Source: Reyranella sp. (GTDB lineage Bacteria > Pseudomonadota > Alphaproteobacteria > Reyranellales > Reyranellaceae). From it: a stretch of DNA of 63,461 nucleotides. The notes below the pieces were generated by a model, which did not search any database, had not been told where the DNA came from, and was given only the letters and a program-made list of their open reading frames with translations. The stretch is from assembly GCA_029946105.1 (NCBI GenBank), contig JAQSDW010000039.1, forward strand, positions 1 to 63,461, read 5' to 3'. Below, in pieces: positions 50,345 to 58,452 of this stretch. A program made the translations under genes and the position numbers. Position 1 is the first letter of the stretch. Each line of letters starts with the position of its first letter.

Positions 50345-50373
50345 TTGAGAAGAACATATAGAGAACATACGAT
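50345..50373 (+). promoter_or_regulatory. Sigma70 promoter of the GFA gene, overlapped by a LexA-type SOS box
   Basis: TTGAGA (50345-50350), 17-bp spacer, TACGAT (50368-50373). Inside the spacer lies GAAC-N7-GAAC (50352-50366), part of a direct repeat of AGAACATA with an 11-bp period. Its complement is GTTC-N7-GTTC, the LexA box known from alphaproteobacteria. A repressor bound here would block the promoter. The GGAGG ribosome site follows at 50391-50395. Confidence 0.65.
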
Positions 50374-50400
50374 CGGAATTCAAGCCCTCGGGAGGAAATC

Positions 50401-50760
50401 ATGGCCGAAGCGAAGTCCTATTCCGGCAGCTGCCACTGCGGCGCCGTCGCCTTCGACGTGGAGCTCGATCTCGCCGGCGCCCTGAAGTGCAACTGCACGA
50501 TCTGCAGCAAGCTCGGCGCCGTGTGGGCCTTCGCGCCCAAGGCCAAGTTCAAGCTCATCTCGGGCGAGACGAAGCAGGGCGACTACCAGTTCGGCAAGAA
50601 GAGCCTGCATCATCGCTTCTGCACCGCGTGCGGCGTCGAGAGCTATGCCGAGGGCACGGCGCCCGACGGTACCGCCACGGTCGGCATCAATCTTCGTTGC
50701 ATAGAGGCCATCGATGTCGACAAACTGAACCCGCGTCCGTGGGACGGGCGCAGCAAGTAA
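50401..50760 (+). CDS. GFA-family zinc protein (glutathione-dependent formaldehyde-activating-like)
   Basis: 119 residues of the Mss4/GFA fold. Zinc ligands are visible as C-x-C in SGSCHCGAV (Cys12, Cys14), CNCTIC (about 31-36), and CTACG (about 77-81). Members are mostly uncharacterised; the founding one was described as condensing formaldehyde and glutathione, but most need not do so. The start has an excellent GGAGGAAAT site. The promoter carries a LexA-type box, so induction by DNA damage is predicted, unusual for this family. Followed 13 bp later by a PEP-mutase-like gene, probably co-transcribed. Confidence 0.88.
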   Translation: MAEAKSYSGSCHCGAVAFDVELDLAGALKCNCTICSKLGAVWAFAPKAKFKLISGETKQGDYQFGKKSLHHRFCTACGVESYAEGTAPDGTATVGINLRCIEAIDVDKLNPRPWDGRSK

Positions 50761-50773
50761 AGGGAAACGTCCA

Positions 50774-51598
50774 ATGAACGTCAGTCAGGCCGACAAAGCC
50801 AAGAAGTTGCGGGCCCTGCACGAGGCGCCGCGCGCTTTCGTCATTCCCAACCCATGGGACGCGGGTTCGGCCCGCATGCTGGCGGGCCTCGGTTACGAGG
50901 CGCTGGCGACGTCGAGCGGCGCCAAGGCGGGCGTGCTGGGCAAGCGCGACGGCAAGGTGAGCCGCGAGGAAGCGCTGGCCAATGCGCGGGCGATCGCCGA
51001 GGCGGTCGACGTGCCGGTGATCGGCGATCTCGAGAAGGGCTTTGGCGATTCGCCCGATGCGGCGGCGGAGACGATCCGCCAGGCGGCGGGCGTTGGCCTG
51101 GTCGGCGGCTCGATCGAGGATGCGACCGGCAACAAGGACAAGCCGTTGTTCGACATCGTCGTGGCGGCCGAGCGCGTGGCGGCGGCGGCCAAGGCCGCCC
51201 GCGCGCTGCCGTTCGCCTTCGTGCTGACGGCGCGCGCCGAGGGATGCCTGCGCGGCCAGCCCGACATCGACGACATCATCAAGCGCCTGCAGGCCTTCGA
51301 GGCGGCCGGCGCCGACGTGCTGATGGCGCCGGGCCTGCCCGATTTGGCTGCGGTCAAAAAGGTCTGCGGCTCGCTCAAGAAGCCGTTCAACTTCATGGCC
51401 GGCATCAAGGGCAAGTCGTTCAGCGTGGCCGAGCTCGAGGCCGCGGGCGTGAAGCGCATCAGCCTCGCCACCTCGCTCTATCGCGCGGCGATGACCGGGC
51501 TCCTCGATGCCGCCAAGGAAGTGAAGGACAAGGGCACCTTCGGCTATCTCGACCGCACCATGCCGACGCCCGATCTGAACGCCTTTATGAAGGAGTAG
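50774..51598 (+). CDS. PEP mutase/isocitrate lyase superfamily protein, copy 1
   Basis: 274 residues of the alpha/beta-barrel superfamily that includes phosphoenolpyruvate mutase, phosphonopyruvate hydrolase, methylisocitrate lyase and oxaloacetate decarboxylases. Visible family pieces: FVIPNPWDAGSARMLAGLGYEALA, the metal-binding DLEKGFGD, GGSIEDATG, and a barrel-closing VKRISLATSLYR. The lyase cysteine motif KKCGH is absent, so it is not an isocitrate lyase; substrate unknown. A paralogue lies at 56654-57469. Being near phn genes is suggestive but not proof of phosphonate chemistry. Confidence 0.85.
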   Translation: MNVSQADKAKKLRALHEAPRAFVIPNPWDAGSARMLAGLGYEALATSSGAKAGVLGKRDGKVSREEALANARAIAEAVDVPVIGDLEKGFGDSPDAAAETIRQAAGVGLVGGSIEDATGNKDKPLFDIVVAAERVAAAAKAARALPFAFVLTARAEGCLRGQPDIDDIIKRLQAFEAAGADVLMAPGLPDLAAVKKVCGSLKKPFNFMAGIKGKSFSVAELEAAGVKRISLATSLYRAAMTGLLDAAKEVKDKGTFGYLDRTMPTPDLNAFMKE

Positions 51599-51651
51599 GG
51601 CAGGCTCCTTCCGACCTTGCGTCCCGGCAAGCGCCCGGACTAAGGGTAGGC

Positions 51652-52836
51652 ATGCCTCCAGCACGCGACGTCGAAGCCGAACTCGCCAGCCAGCGCGAGC
51701 GACTGTTGCGCTGGCTGCTGGACGATGCCTTACCGCTTTGGTGGTCGGTGGGCGCGGACCGCACGGGCGGTGGCTTCCATGAGGCCATCGACCTCGCAGG
51801 CCATCCGGTGCGGAGCGAGCGCCGGGCGCGGGTCCAGGCCCGCCAGATCTTCACTTATGCGGTCGGTGGCGAACTCGGCTGGACGGGGCCGTGGCGCGAG
51901 GCCGTGGCGCATGGCCTGGACTATTACATCGGGCGCTATCGCCGGCCCGATGGCCTGTTCTGGAATGCGATAGGCGTGACGGGTGAGCCGATCGGAGGGG
52001 AGCCCCAGCTCTACGAACAGGCCTTCGCCTTGCTGGCTTTGGCGACGGCATCGGGCGTGGCCGAGGCCCCCCTCGCTGAGGCGATCGTGGAGCGACTGTA
52101 CGCCGAGCGACGCGGCGCTGCCGGAGGATTTACCGGTTTCAGCGACGTGCGGGTCTATCAGTCGGACCCGCACATGCATCTGCTGGAGGCGGCCCTTGCC
52201 TGGGAGCAGATCGCGCCCGGTGGGCCGTGGCGGCGGCTGGCCGACGAGGTGGTCGAACTTTGCCTGGCGCGTTTCATCGCGCCCGAGCATGGCGGCGCTC
52301 TGCTCGAATATTTCGATTCGACGTGGATGCCGGCTGCTGGGGCGCCGGCCGCTGGCGACAAGGGCGATGCCATCTGGCCCGGCCATCAATTCGAATGGGC
52401 GGGCCTGCTCGAGCGCTGGGCGCTGGCGCGTGGGCGCGACGATGTCCGGGCCGTTGCGCGGCGTCTGTACGATATCGGCATGCGTCACGGCATCGACGCC
52501 CAGCGCGGGGTCGCCGTCTTCGAACTGGCGGGCGACTTCTCGGTGCGCGAGCCCAGGACACGCCTGTGGGTTCAGACCGAATGGCTAAAAGCGGCGCTGA
52601 TCCTGGCGCGGTCGGAGAACGACCCGGAACGGCGGCGTGGCTATCATCGCGATGCGGTCGCGGCCGCCCGCGCGCTCACGCTCTTCCTCGACCTGCCGGT
52701 GCGAGGCCTGTGGCGGGATAAATTTCTGGCTGACGGCACCTGGGCCGACGAGCCGGCGCCGGCGAGTTCCTTCTATCATATCATTGACGCGCTGCGGGTG
52801 CTGGCGCAAAGCCCGGGCGTTGGCGGCAACAAGTAA
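51652..52836 (+). CDS. AGE-family epimerase/isomerase
   Basis: 394 residues of the (alpha/alpha)6-barrel N-acylglucosamine 2-epimerase family, which also includes mannose, glucose and cellobiose 2-epimerases and sulfoquinovose isomerases. Typical segments: TGGGFHEAIDLAG, RVQARQIFTYAVGGELGW, RLWVQTEWLKAALIL, and the catalytic-histidine contexts SDPHMHLLEAALAWEQ and GHQFEWAGLL. The substrate cannot be decided by eye. Starts ATG at 51652, 53 bp after the previous gene, in the same direction. Confidence 0.87.
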   Translation: MPPARDVEAELASQRERLLRWLLDDALPLWWSVGADRTGGGFHEAIDLAGHPVRSERRARVQARQIFTYAVGGELGWTGPWREAVAHGLDYYIGRYRRPDGLFWNAIGVTGEPIGGEPQLYEQAFALLALATASGVAEAPLAEAIVERLYAERRGAAGGFTGFSDVRVYQSDPHMHLLEAALAWEQIAPGGPWRRLADEVVELCLARFIAPEHGGALLEYFDSTWMPAAGAPAAGDKGDAIWPGHQFEWAGLLERWALARGRDDVRAVARRLYDIGMRHGIDAQRGVAVFELAGDFSVREPRTRLWVQTEWLKAALILARSENDPERRRGYHRDAVAAARALTLFLDLPVRGLWRDKFLADGTWADEPAPASSFYHIIDALRVLAQSPGVGGNK

Positions 52837-52862
52837 GTTCAAGAAGGAGCTGGGGACCCTCG

Positions 52863-53498
52863 ATGTTGACGGAAGAAGAGGCGAAGCGGATCGCGGCTGA
52901 AGAGCGATATCGCCATGAGATCCGCAAATCGCTCGCCGACGGAGAGGCGACTGTCGCGGCAGCGGCGGCGCCTGCACCCGAACCTGCGAAGCATGGCTTC
53001 AGCGCGAAGCTGATGGAGTTCCTCAACAGTTCGGTCGGCATGTGGCTGCTGTCGTCGGTCGTGCTGACCGGTGGTGCGGCGTTGCTGCAGCAGATCCAGC
53101 ACAATCACGAAGTCGCCCTCAAGAACCGCCAGGACCTGACGAGCCACCGCTTCGAGATCGAACACCGGCTCGACGCAATGGTGTTCCTGCTGCGGCGCGC
53201 CAAAACGGTGGGCGATGCCAAGGCGGCACTCAATGGCATCTTCAAGAATCCGATCCCCTTGTCGGCGGAACTGCAGAACCGTAGCCTGGGGTCGCTCTAT
53301 CTCACCGTCTACACGCTGCTTGAAGGATCTGCGCAGGACAAGACGACCCAGGCGGTCAAGCTCGTGAAGCGCCTTGAGGAAGCGGAACTTCTCCTGCAGT
53401 CGGAGCCCGACAGCAAGCCACTCGACGAAACCCAACGCACTCAACTCACCAAGCTGATCACCACCATCCAGCACCTTCATTTCGTGCCCGAGAAGTAG
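52863..53498 (+). CDS. Hypothetical membrane-anchored protein
   Basis: 211 residues, not recognised. A charged N-terminus with an alanine/proline-rich linker (about 28-43), one membrane segment at about 57-77 (SVGMWLLSSVVLTGGAALL), then a mostly helical domain of about 130 residues rich in Lys, Glu and Gln that may form a coiled coil (HNHEVALKNRQDLTSHRFE). The ATG has a GAAGGAG site upstream and it follows the epimerase gene by 26 bp. Possibly a periplasmic or cytosolic scaffold protein; no function can be assigned. Confidence 0.7.
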   Translation: MLTEEEAKRIAAEERYRHEIRKSLADGEATVAAAAAPAPEPAKHGFSAKLMEFLNSSVGMWLLSSVVLTGGAALLQQIQHNHEVALKNRQDLTSHRFEIEHRLDAMVFLLRRAKTVGDAKAALNGIFKNPIPLSAELQNRSLGSLYLTVYTLLEGSAQDKTTQAVKLVKRLEEAELLLQSEPDSKPLDETQRTQLTKLITTIQHLHFVPEK

Positions 53499-53529
53499 AA
53501 CCGCAACCATCGACGACCGGGAGGTTTCC

Positions 53530-54525
53530 ATGCCGCTTCTGTCTCGCCGCCACCTGATGGCGGCATCCGCAGCCACGACGCTCGCAGTGCCTGGATTGGC
53601 GCGCGCCCAGGTGCCGGCACAGGCCTGGCCTGCCCGGCAGATCCGCGTGATCGCACCCTATCCGCCGGGCGGTGGCGTCGACACGGTGGCGCGCGCCTTC
53701 TCGGACAAGGTCGCACCCAAGGTGGTCCAGACGCTCGTGGTCGACAACCAGCCCGGCGCCGGCGGGGTGATTGGCGCTGCCGCCCTCGCGCGCAGTGCGC
53801 CCGATGGCTACACGATGATGGTGGGCAGCATGGTCGATTATTCGATCGCGCCGTTCTTCCACCAGAGCCTCACCTTCGACATGGCCAAGGACTTCGTGCC
53901 GGTGCTCGAGATCGGCAACGGCACGGTGGGCGTGCTGGTGACGCCCAGCTTGCCCGTCAAGAACGTCCAGGAGCTGATCGCGCTGGCGAAGAAGGAGCCG
54001 GGCAAGCTCTCCTACGCCTCCTCGGGCTTCGGCGGCCTGATCCATCTCAACTATGAGATGCTGAAGCAGATGACCGGCGCGGAGATGACCCATGTGCCTT
54101 ACAAGGGCACGTCGTTCTTCCAGGCCGACCTCTATGAAAACAGGGTGCAGGTTTCGATCGACAATGTGCTGGCCCATCTGCCGCACATCGCCTCGGGCAA
54201 GGTGCGCTGCCTCGCCGTCGCCTCGAAGACCCGTTCGCCGTTGCTGCCCGAGGTGCCGACCATGGCCGAGGCGGGCGTGCCGGGCTTCGAATCGGCCACC
54301 AACTACACGCTGTTCGTGCCCAGGGGCACGCCGCCGGACATCATCGCCCGATTGAACGCGGCCGGCAACGAAACGGTGAAGGATGCCGATTTCCGTGAAC
54401 GCATGCTGAAGCTCGGCATCGTGCCGGTCGGCGGCAGCACACAGGCCGAGGCCCAGGCGAAGATGATGTCGGAGATGAAGCGCTGGGGCGACGTCATCCA
54501 GAAGGGTAACATCAAGCCGCAGTAG
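53530..54525 (+). CDS. Bug/TctC-family periplasmic solute-binding protein
   Basis: 331 residues. Signal peptide of about 27 residues ending ARA-Q (Arg-Arg in SRRHLMAAS, Tat-like), then a mature protein with the family entry WPARQIRVIAPYPPGGGVDTVAR and the ligand-loop region VDNQPGAGGVIGAAALARSAPDGYT. The membrane components (TctA and TctB) are not in the window, as is common for orphan Bug proteins. Substrate unknown, usually carboxylates or amides. Same strand as the preceding gene, 31 bp away. Confidence 0.9.
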   Translation: MPLLSRRHLMAASAATTLAVPGLARAQVPAQAWPARQIRVIAPYPPGGGVDTVARAFSDKVAPKVVQTLVVDNQPGAGGVIGAAALARSAPDGYTMMVGSMVDYSIAPFFHQSLTFDMAKDFVPVLEIGNGTVGVLVTPSLPVKNVQELIALAKKEPGKLSYASSGFGGLIHLNYEMLKQMTGAEMTHVPYKGTSFFQADLYENRVQVSIDNVLAHLPHIASGKVRCLAVASKTRSPLLPEVPTMAEAGVPGFESATNYTLFVPRGTPPDIIARLNAAGNETVKDADFRERMLKLGIVPVGGSTQAEAQAKMMSEMKRWGDVIQKGNIKPQ

Positions 54526-54587
54526 AGACGCGAGCAGGAGGCTGCCCGAGTGCGTTTGTTCTCTGGCTGGCAGGCCGGCGCGTCGGC

Positions 54588-54920
54588 CTAACGGCAGACC
54601 ATGGTCTCGGCCGGTGCCCTGCGGCTGCGGGTGATGCTGTAGGTGCCGGGCGAGTACTTGTTCTTCGTCACCAGGCCGGTGACCTCGATTTGCCCGCCCT
54701 TGCGGCAGTTGCGATCGATCTTTGGTTCGACCAGCCCGACCTCGCAGCCCGACTTGTTGTCTGCGAACAGGATGACGCCGACGTCGGAGATGTTCCGGAT
54801 AAGTCCGCCGAGTGTCGCGTTCTGGCCGTCGAGTTCGTCGCACAGCGCATGGGCCTGACCAGCGCCCAGGCACAGCGCCGTCGACAGCGCCAGGATACAG
54901 GCGGCAAGATTTCGTCCCAT
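54588..54920 (-). CDS. Small secreted protein of unknown function
   Basis: 110 residues with a clear signal peptide (about 1-25, cleavage after AHA). The mature part contains four cysteines and a short beta-rich domain ending IEVTGLVTKNKYSPGTYSITRS, compatible with a small disulfide-stabilised OB-like fold, but no family is recognised. The start was moved to 54920 because the signal peptide begins there; the longer frame to 54992 adds no recognisable residues. Convergent with the Bug gene. Confidence 0.65.
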   Translation of the reverse strand: MGRNLAACILALSTALCLGAGQAHALCDELDGQNATLGGLIRNISDVGVILFADNKSGCEVGLVEPKIDRNCRKGGQIEVTGLVTKNKYSPGTYSITRSRRAPAETMVCR

Positions 54921-55111
54921 GGTCTCGTCTTCCCACACCCAAATGACGGCCAAGACTATGCCGACTGACGGCCGAGGTGAAGTGCCGCGCATCGACCTTC
55001 TCTCGGGGAGCCTGGCCCTTCCAAGGCCTTCATTCGGCTGAAACCCACGATGTCGGCCGCCTGGCTCGCGGCGGGGTTGCGCCGGCGAACGGAGTCGATG
55101 ATGTTGCGGTC

Positions 55112-56611
55112 ATGGACACGCTTTCCGTTGCTGATCCCGTTTCTGCGCGCACAGCGAATCTCGCCGGGCACGTCGACGTGCTGATCGTCGGCGCCGGCCT
55201 GTCCGGCATCGGCGCCGCCTGGCATCTGCAGAAGAACTGCCCGGGTAAGAGCTACGCCATCGTCGAGGCGCGCGGGGCGAGCGGCGGGACGTGGGATCTT
55301 TTCCGCTATCCCGGCGTCAGGTCCGATTCCGATATGTACACGCTGGGCTACCGTTTCCGGCCGTGGAAGGACGCCAAGGCGATCGCCGATGGGCCGGCGA
55401 TCCTGTCTTACATCCGCGAGGTCGCGGGCGATCACGGCATCGACCGTCACATCCACTATCAGCATCGCGTGGTCGGCGCGTCGTGGTCGACACCTGACGC
55501 GAAATGGACGGTCGAGCTGGAGCGCGGGCCGGACAAGGAGCGCGTCTTCGTCTCCTGCGGCTTCCTGTGGATGTGCAGCGGCTACTATCGCTACGAGAAG
55601 GGCTATGTGCCCGAGTTCGCCGGCATCGATGGCTACAAGGGCAGGGTGGTGCATCCGCAACACTGGCCAGAGGACCTTGACTATGCGGGCAAGAAGGTCA
55701 TGGTGATCGGTTCGGGTGCCACGGCCGTCACCGTGGTGCCGTCGATGGCGGAGACCGCGGCGCACGTCACCATGCTGCAGCGCTCACCGACTTATGTCGT
55801 GGCGCGGCCGGCGCAGGATCCGATCGCCAACAAGCTCAAGCGCCGCCTGCCGCTCAAGCTCGCCTATATGCTGACGCGCTGGAAGAACGTGCTGCTCGGC
55901 ATGTATTTCTACCAGATGTGCAAGCGCAAGCCGGACAAGGTGAAGGGCCTGATCCTGGGCGGCGTGCGCCAGATGCTGGGGCCGGACTACGACGTCGATA
56001 CGCATTTCACGCCGCGCTACAATCCGTGGGACCAGCGGCTCTGCCTGGTGCCCGACGCCGATCTGTTCCGCGCCATCCGCAAGAAGAAGGTGTCGGTGGT
56101 CACCGACCAGATCGAGACCTTCAAGGCGGCGGGCATCAAGCTGAAGTCGGGCGCCGAGCTCGAGGCTGACATCGTCGTGATGGCGACCGGGCTGGTGCTG
56201 CAGCCGTTGGGCGGCGCGACGCTCGTGGTCGACGGCAAGCCGGTCGAGCCGGCCAAGACCCTGATCTACAAGGGCATGATGTATTCCGACGTGCCCAACC
56301 TCGCCTCGGTGTTCGGCTACACCAACGCCTCGTGGACGCTGAAGGCCGATCTGGTCTGCGAATATGTCTGCCGCCTGCTCAATCACATGGACCGCAAGGG
56401 TTTTAGGCAGGCCACGCCGCGCAACGACGATCCGACGCTCACCGAAGAGCCGTGGGTCAACTTCTCCTCAGGCTACATCCAGCGCGCGCTGGCGCACCAG
56501 CCCAAGCAGGGCAGCAAGCGGCCGTGGAAGCTCTACCAGAACTACGTCCTCGACCTCCTCACGCTGCGCCACGGCTCGGTGAAAGATCGCGCGATGGTCT
56601 TTTCGAAGTAA
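55112..56611 (+). CDS. Flavin-containing Baeyer-Villiger-type monooxygenase
   Basis: 499 residues. Rossmann FAD motif GAGLSG at 27-32, NADPH motif GSGATA in the middle, and the fingerprint F/Y-x-G-x3-H-x3-W-P seen as YKGRVVHPQHWPED. This places it among type I Baeyer-Villiger monooxygenases, which convert ketones to esters using NADPH and O2. It is on the small side of the family. Start at ATG 55112, directly before the FAD domain; an in-frame stretch upstream to 54977 lacks family residues. Substrate unknown. Followed 42 bp later by a PEP-mutase-like gene. Confidence 0.88.
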   Translation: MDTLSVADPVSARTANLAGHVDVLIVGAGLSGIGAAWHLQKNCPGKSYAIVEARGASGGTWDLFRYPGVRSDSDMYTLGYRFRPWKDAKAIADGPAILSYIREVAGDHGIDRHIHYQHRVVGASWSTPDAKWTVELERGPDKERVFVSCGFLWMCSGYYRYEKGYVPEFAGIDGYKGRVVHPQHWPEDLDYAGKKVMVIGSGATAVTVVPSMAETAAHVTMLQRSPTYVVARPAQDPIANKLKRRLPLKLAYMLTRWKNVLLGMYFYQMCKRKPDKVKGLILGGVRQMLGPDYDVDTHFTPRYNPWDQRLCLVPDADLFRAIRKKKVSVVTDQIETFKAAGIKLKSGAELEADIVVMATGLVLQPLGGATLVVDGKPVEPAKTLIYKGMMYSDVPNLASVFGYTNASWTLKADLVCEYVCRLLNHMDRKGFRQATPRNDDPTLTEEPWVNFSSGYIQRALAHQPKQGSKRPWKLYQNYVLDLLTLRHGSVKDRAMVFSK

Positions 56612-56653
56612 CGCTTGCTGGGGTGTTCCTTGGCAGGAACCGGAGGGGAAACG

Positions 56654-57469
56654 ATGCGCACCGCCGCCGAGAAGGGCCGATTGTTCCAGGAGCTGCACAA
56701 GAAGCCGGGCCTGCTGCTGTTGCCCAACCCGTGGGATGCCGGCACGGCGAAGCTGCTGGCGTCGCTCGGCTTCGAGGCGCTGGCCACCACCAGCCTCGGC
56801 ATGTCGAACGCGCTCGGCCGGCCCGACGGCGACGGCTCGGTGAGTCGCGCCGAACTGCTGGAGAACTGCCGCGTGATCGCGGAGGCCACCGACCTGCCGG
56901 TCAATGCCGATCTCGAGAACGGCTATGCCGACGACCCGAAAGAGGCGGCAACGATCCTGCGCGATGCGGCAGCGGTCGGCATCTCGGGCGGTTCGATCGA
57001 GGACTGGAGCGGTGAGCGCGTCTACGACTTCAATCATGCCGTCGAACGCGTGGCCGCGGGAGTCGAGATGGTGCGCTCGCTTGGAGTGCCCTTCACCTTC
57101 ACGGCGCGGGCCGATGGTCTGATCCGCGGCCGGCCCGACCTCGACGACGCCATCAAGCGGCTACAAGCCTTCGAGAAGGCGGGCGCCGACGTGCTCTATG
57201 CCCCGGGGCTGCGCGACCTCGCCAGCATGAAGACGGTCGTGGACGCGATCGGCAAACCGCTGAACGTGGTGATGAGCGCAGGCGATCCCGACCTCACCGC
57301 CGATCAGATCGCCGCGACAGGCGTGAAGCGCATCAGCGTCGGCGGCGCGCTGTCTCGCCTGGCGCTGGCCGCCTTCATGACGGGCGCGCGCGACATGAAG
57401 GCCGGCGGCTTCAAATGGATGCGCGGGACCATGGCGACCAGGGATCTGAAGGCGGTATTCCGTCGTTGA
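56654..57469 (+). CDS. PEP mutase/isocitrate lyase superfamily protein, copy 2
   Basis: 271 residues, paralogous to the protein at 50774-51598. Family pieces: LLLPNPWDAGTAKLLASLGFEALA, the metal-binding DLENGYADDPKEA, GGSIEDWSG, FTFTARADG and GVKRISVGGALSRLAL. No KKCGH lyase motif. The second metal-binding loop, DLENGY instead of DLEKGF, differs from copy 1, so they probably have different substrates. ATG at 56654 with GGAGGGG before it. Close to, and likely co-transcribed with, the monooxygenase. Confidence 0.85.
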   Translation: MRTAAEKGRLFQELHKKPGLLLLPNPWDAGTAKLLASLGFEALATTSLGMSNALGRPDGDGSVSRAELLENCRVIAEATDLPVNADLENGYADDPKEAATILRDAAAVGISGGSIEDWSGERVYDFNHAVERVAAGVEMVRSLGVPFTFTARADGLIRGRPDLDDAIKRLQAFEKAGADVLYAPGLRDLASMKTVVDAIGKPLNVVMSAGDPDLTADQIAATGVKRISVGGALSRLALAAFMTGARDMKAGGFKWMRGTMATRDLKAVFRR

Positions 57470-57475
57470 GAGCGC

Positions 57476-57934
57476 TCAGGCCGCCGTTCGGTATTTCATC
57501 CCTTCCAGCGCCGGGATCGGCTCGCCGCCGATCTGGCGCAGCAGCGAGGCGAGGTCGTAGTGGAAGCCCTCGCTCGCCATCAGCCCGTCCCGGAAGCCCA
57601 GGACCACGACAAAGGGAATGATGACGGGCCGGCGGGTCGGGGCGATGCCGAGGAAGGGACCGATATGGCTGCCGCGCCAGGTCGCCTCGCCGAGGTAGCC
57701 GTCGTCGTCGGTCCAGGCGGCGATCTGGCCCGGATCGCGCTTTACCGTGACGTCGAAGGTGGTCCACCATTGCCGGTAGTGCGCCGCGGCACCGTCGCGG
57801 CCGTTCCAGACCTGGCCGGTGGCGTGGTCCTCGAAGCGGCACTCCGGGTGCAGCGTCGCCAAAGTCGCTTCCAGGTTCTGGGCATTCTCGGCCTCGACAT
57901 GGCGGCGCACGAGGGCTGCGAGTTCCAGGTTCAT
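57476..57934 (-). CDS. SnoaL/NTF2-like protein
   Basis: 152 residues of the cone-shaped NTF2/SnoaL fold, with the typical N-terminal helices (LALVRRHVEAENAQNLEATLATLHP) and following beta strands (FEDHATGQVWNGRD, TVKRDPGQIAAW). Such proteins may be ketosteroid-isomerase-like enzymes or small-molecule binders; no catalytic residues can be confirmed. Divergent from a MarR gene with a shared AT-rich operator, so it is probably the MarR target. ATG at 57934; an extension to 58000 crosses the operator. Confidence 0.8.
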   Translation of the reverse strand: MNLELAALVRRHVEAENAQNLEATLATLHPECRFEDHATGQVWNGRDGAAAHYRQWWTTFDVTVKRDPGQIAAWTDDDGYLGEATWRGSHIGPFLGIAPTRRPVIIPFVVVLGFRDGLMASEGFHYDLASLLRQIGGEPIPALEGMKYRTAA

Positions 57935-57948
57935 CGGGTCGACTCCTC

Positions 57949-57971
57949 TATATTCGATATCTGATAATATA
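57949..57971. promoter_or_regulatory. Operator-like dyad between the SnoaL-like and MarR genes
   Basis: TATATT-N11-AATATA, six perfect pairs, in a 50-bp divergent gap of strikingly AT-rich DNA. It sits 13 bp before the MarR start and 14 bp before the divergent start, where a bound MarR dimer would block both promoters. Confidence 0.6.
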
Positions 57972-57984
57972 TAAGAAGGCTGAT

Positions 57985-58452
57985 ATGAATCGCAAGGCAA
58001 CCATTCCCAAGGTGGGCGAGGGCAAGCGCGGACCGGAGGGCCACCTGGGCTACCTGGTGCGCCAAGCCAACGTCGCGGTGCGGGCGGCCATGGAGCGGGC
58101 GCTGGCCGATATCGAGGCGACGCCGGCGCAGTTCGCGGTGCTGACCATGATCGCGGCCTATCCCGGCGTCTCTGGCGCCGACCTGGCGCGCCTCACGTTC
58201 CTGACGCCGCAGACCATCAACGTGATCGTGCGCAACCTGGTGCGCGGCGGCGCGATCGAGAAGACAGCCCATGCCGTGCATGGCCGGGTGCTGCGGCTCA
58301 CCGCGACGGCCAAGGGCCAGGCATTGCTGAAGCGCTGCCGGGCCCGGGTGCAGGAGGTCGAGGGCCGCATCGCCGGGCTCGCCGGCAAGGACGAGGAGAA
58401 GGCCGTCCGGCGCTGGCTGACCGCCGTCGCCGAGGAACTGGGCGGCCGTTAG
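57985..58452 (+). CDS. MarR-family transcriptional regulator
   Basis: 155 residues with a winged-helix domain: recognition region GVSGADLARLTFLTPQTINVIVRNLVRGGAIEK (about 62-94) and the wing VHGRVLRLTATAKGQALL. The N-terminal and C-terminal helices would form the dimer. Divergent from the SnoaL-like gene and sharing the AT-rich dyad; probably represses both until a small ligand binds. It overlaps the convergent flavoprotein gene by 4 bp. Confidence 0.88.
   Translation: MNRKATIPKVGEGKRGPEGHLGYLVRQANVAVRAAMERALADIEATPAQFAVLTMIAAYPGVSGADLARLTFLTPQTINVIVRNLVRGGAIEKTAHAVHGRVLRLTATAKGQALLKRCRARVQEVEGRIAGLAGKDEEKAVRRWLTAVAEELGGR

Larger units (their letters stand above)
50106..50400. other. 295-bp intergenic region with paired inverted repeats, an SOS box and a promoter
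   Basis: No gene is supported here. Two related repeats start at 50115 and 50224. Each begins CTGTCGCAT, contains TGTCGC...GCGACA in inverted orientation, and is followed by AATCC(A/G)TTTCGG. The region is AT-richer than its flanks. At the right end it contains the GFA-gene promoter and LexA-type box. No U-tract terminator for phnY is evident. Confidence 0.6.

Noticed and set aside
50300-50345. Possible sigma54 promoter upstream of the GFA gene
   Set aside because: Best alignment of TGGCAC-N5-TTGC fails at the invariant GG and GC; a sigma70 promoter explains the region better.
50196-50402. A 68-codon minus-strand frame between phnY and the GFA gene
   Set aside because: Overlaps the GFA promoter and repeats, has no ribosome site or hydrophobic or conserved pattern.
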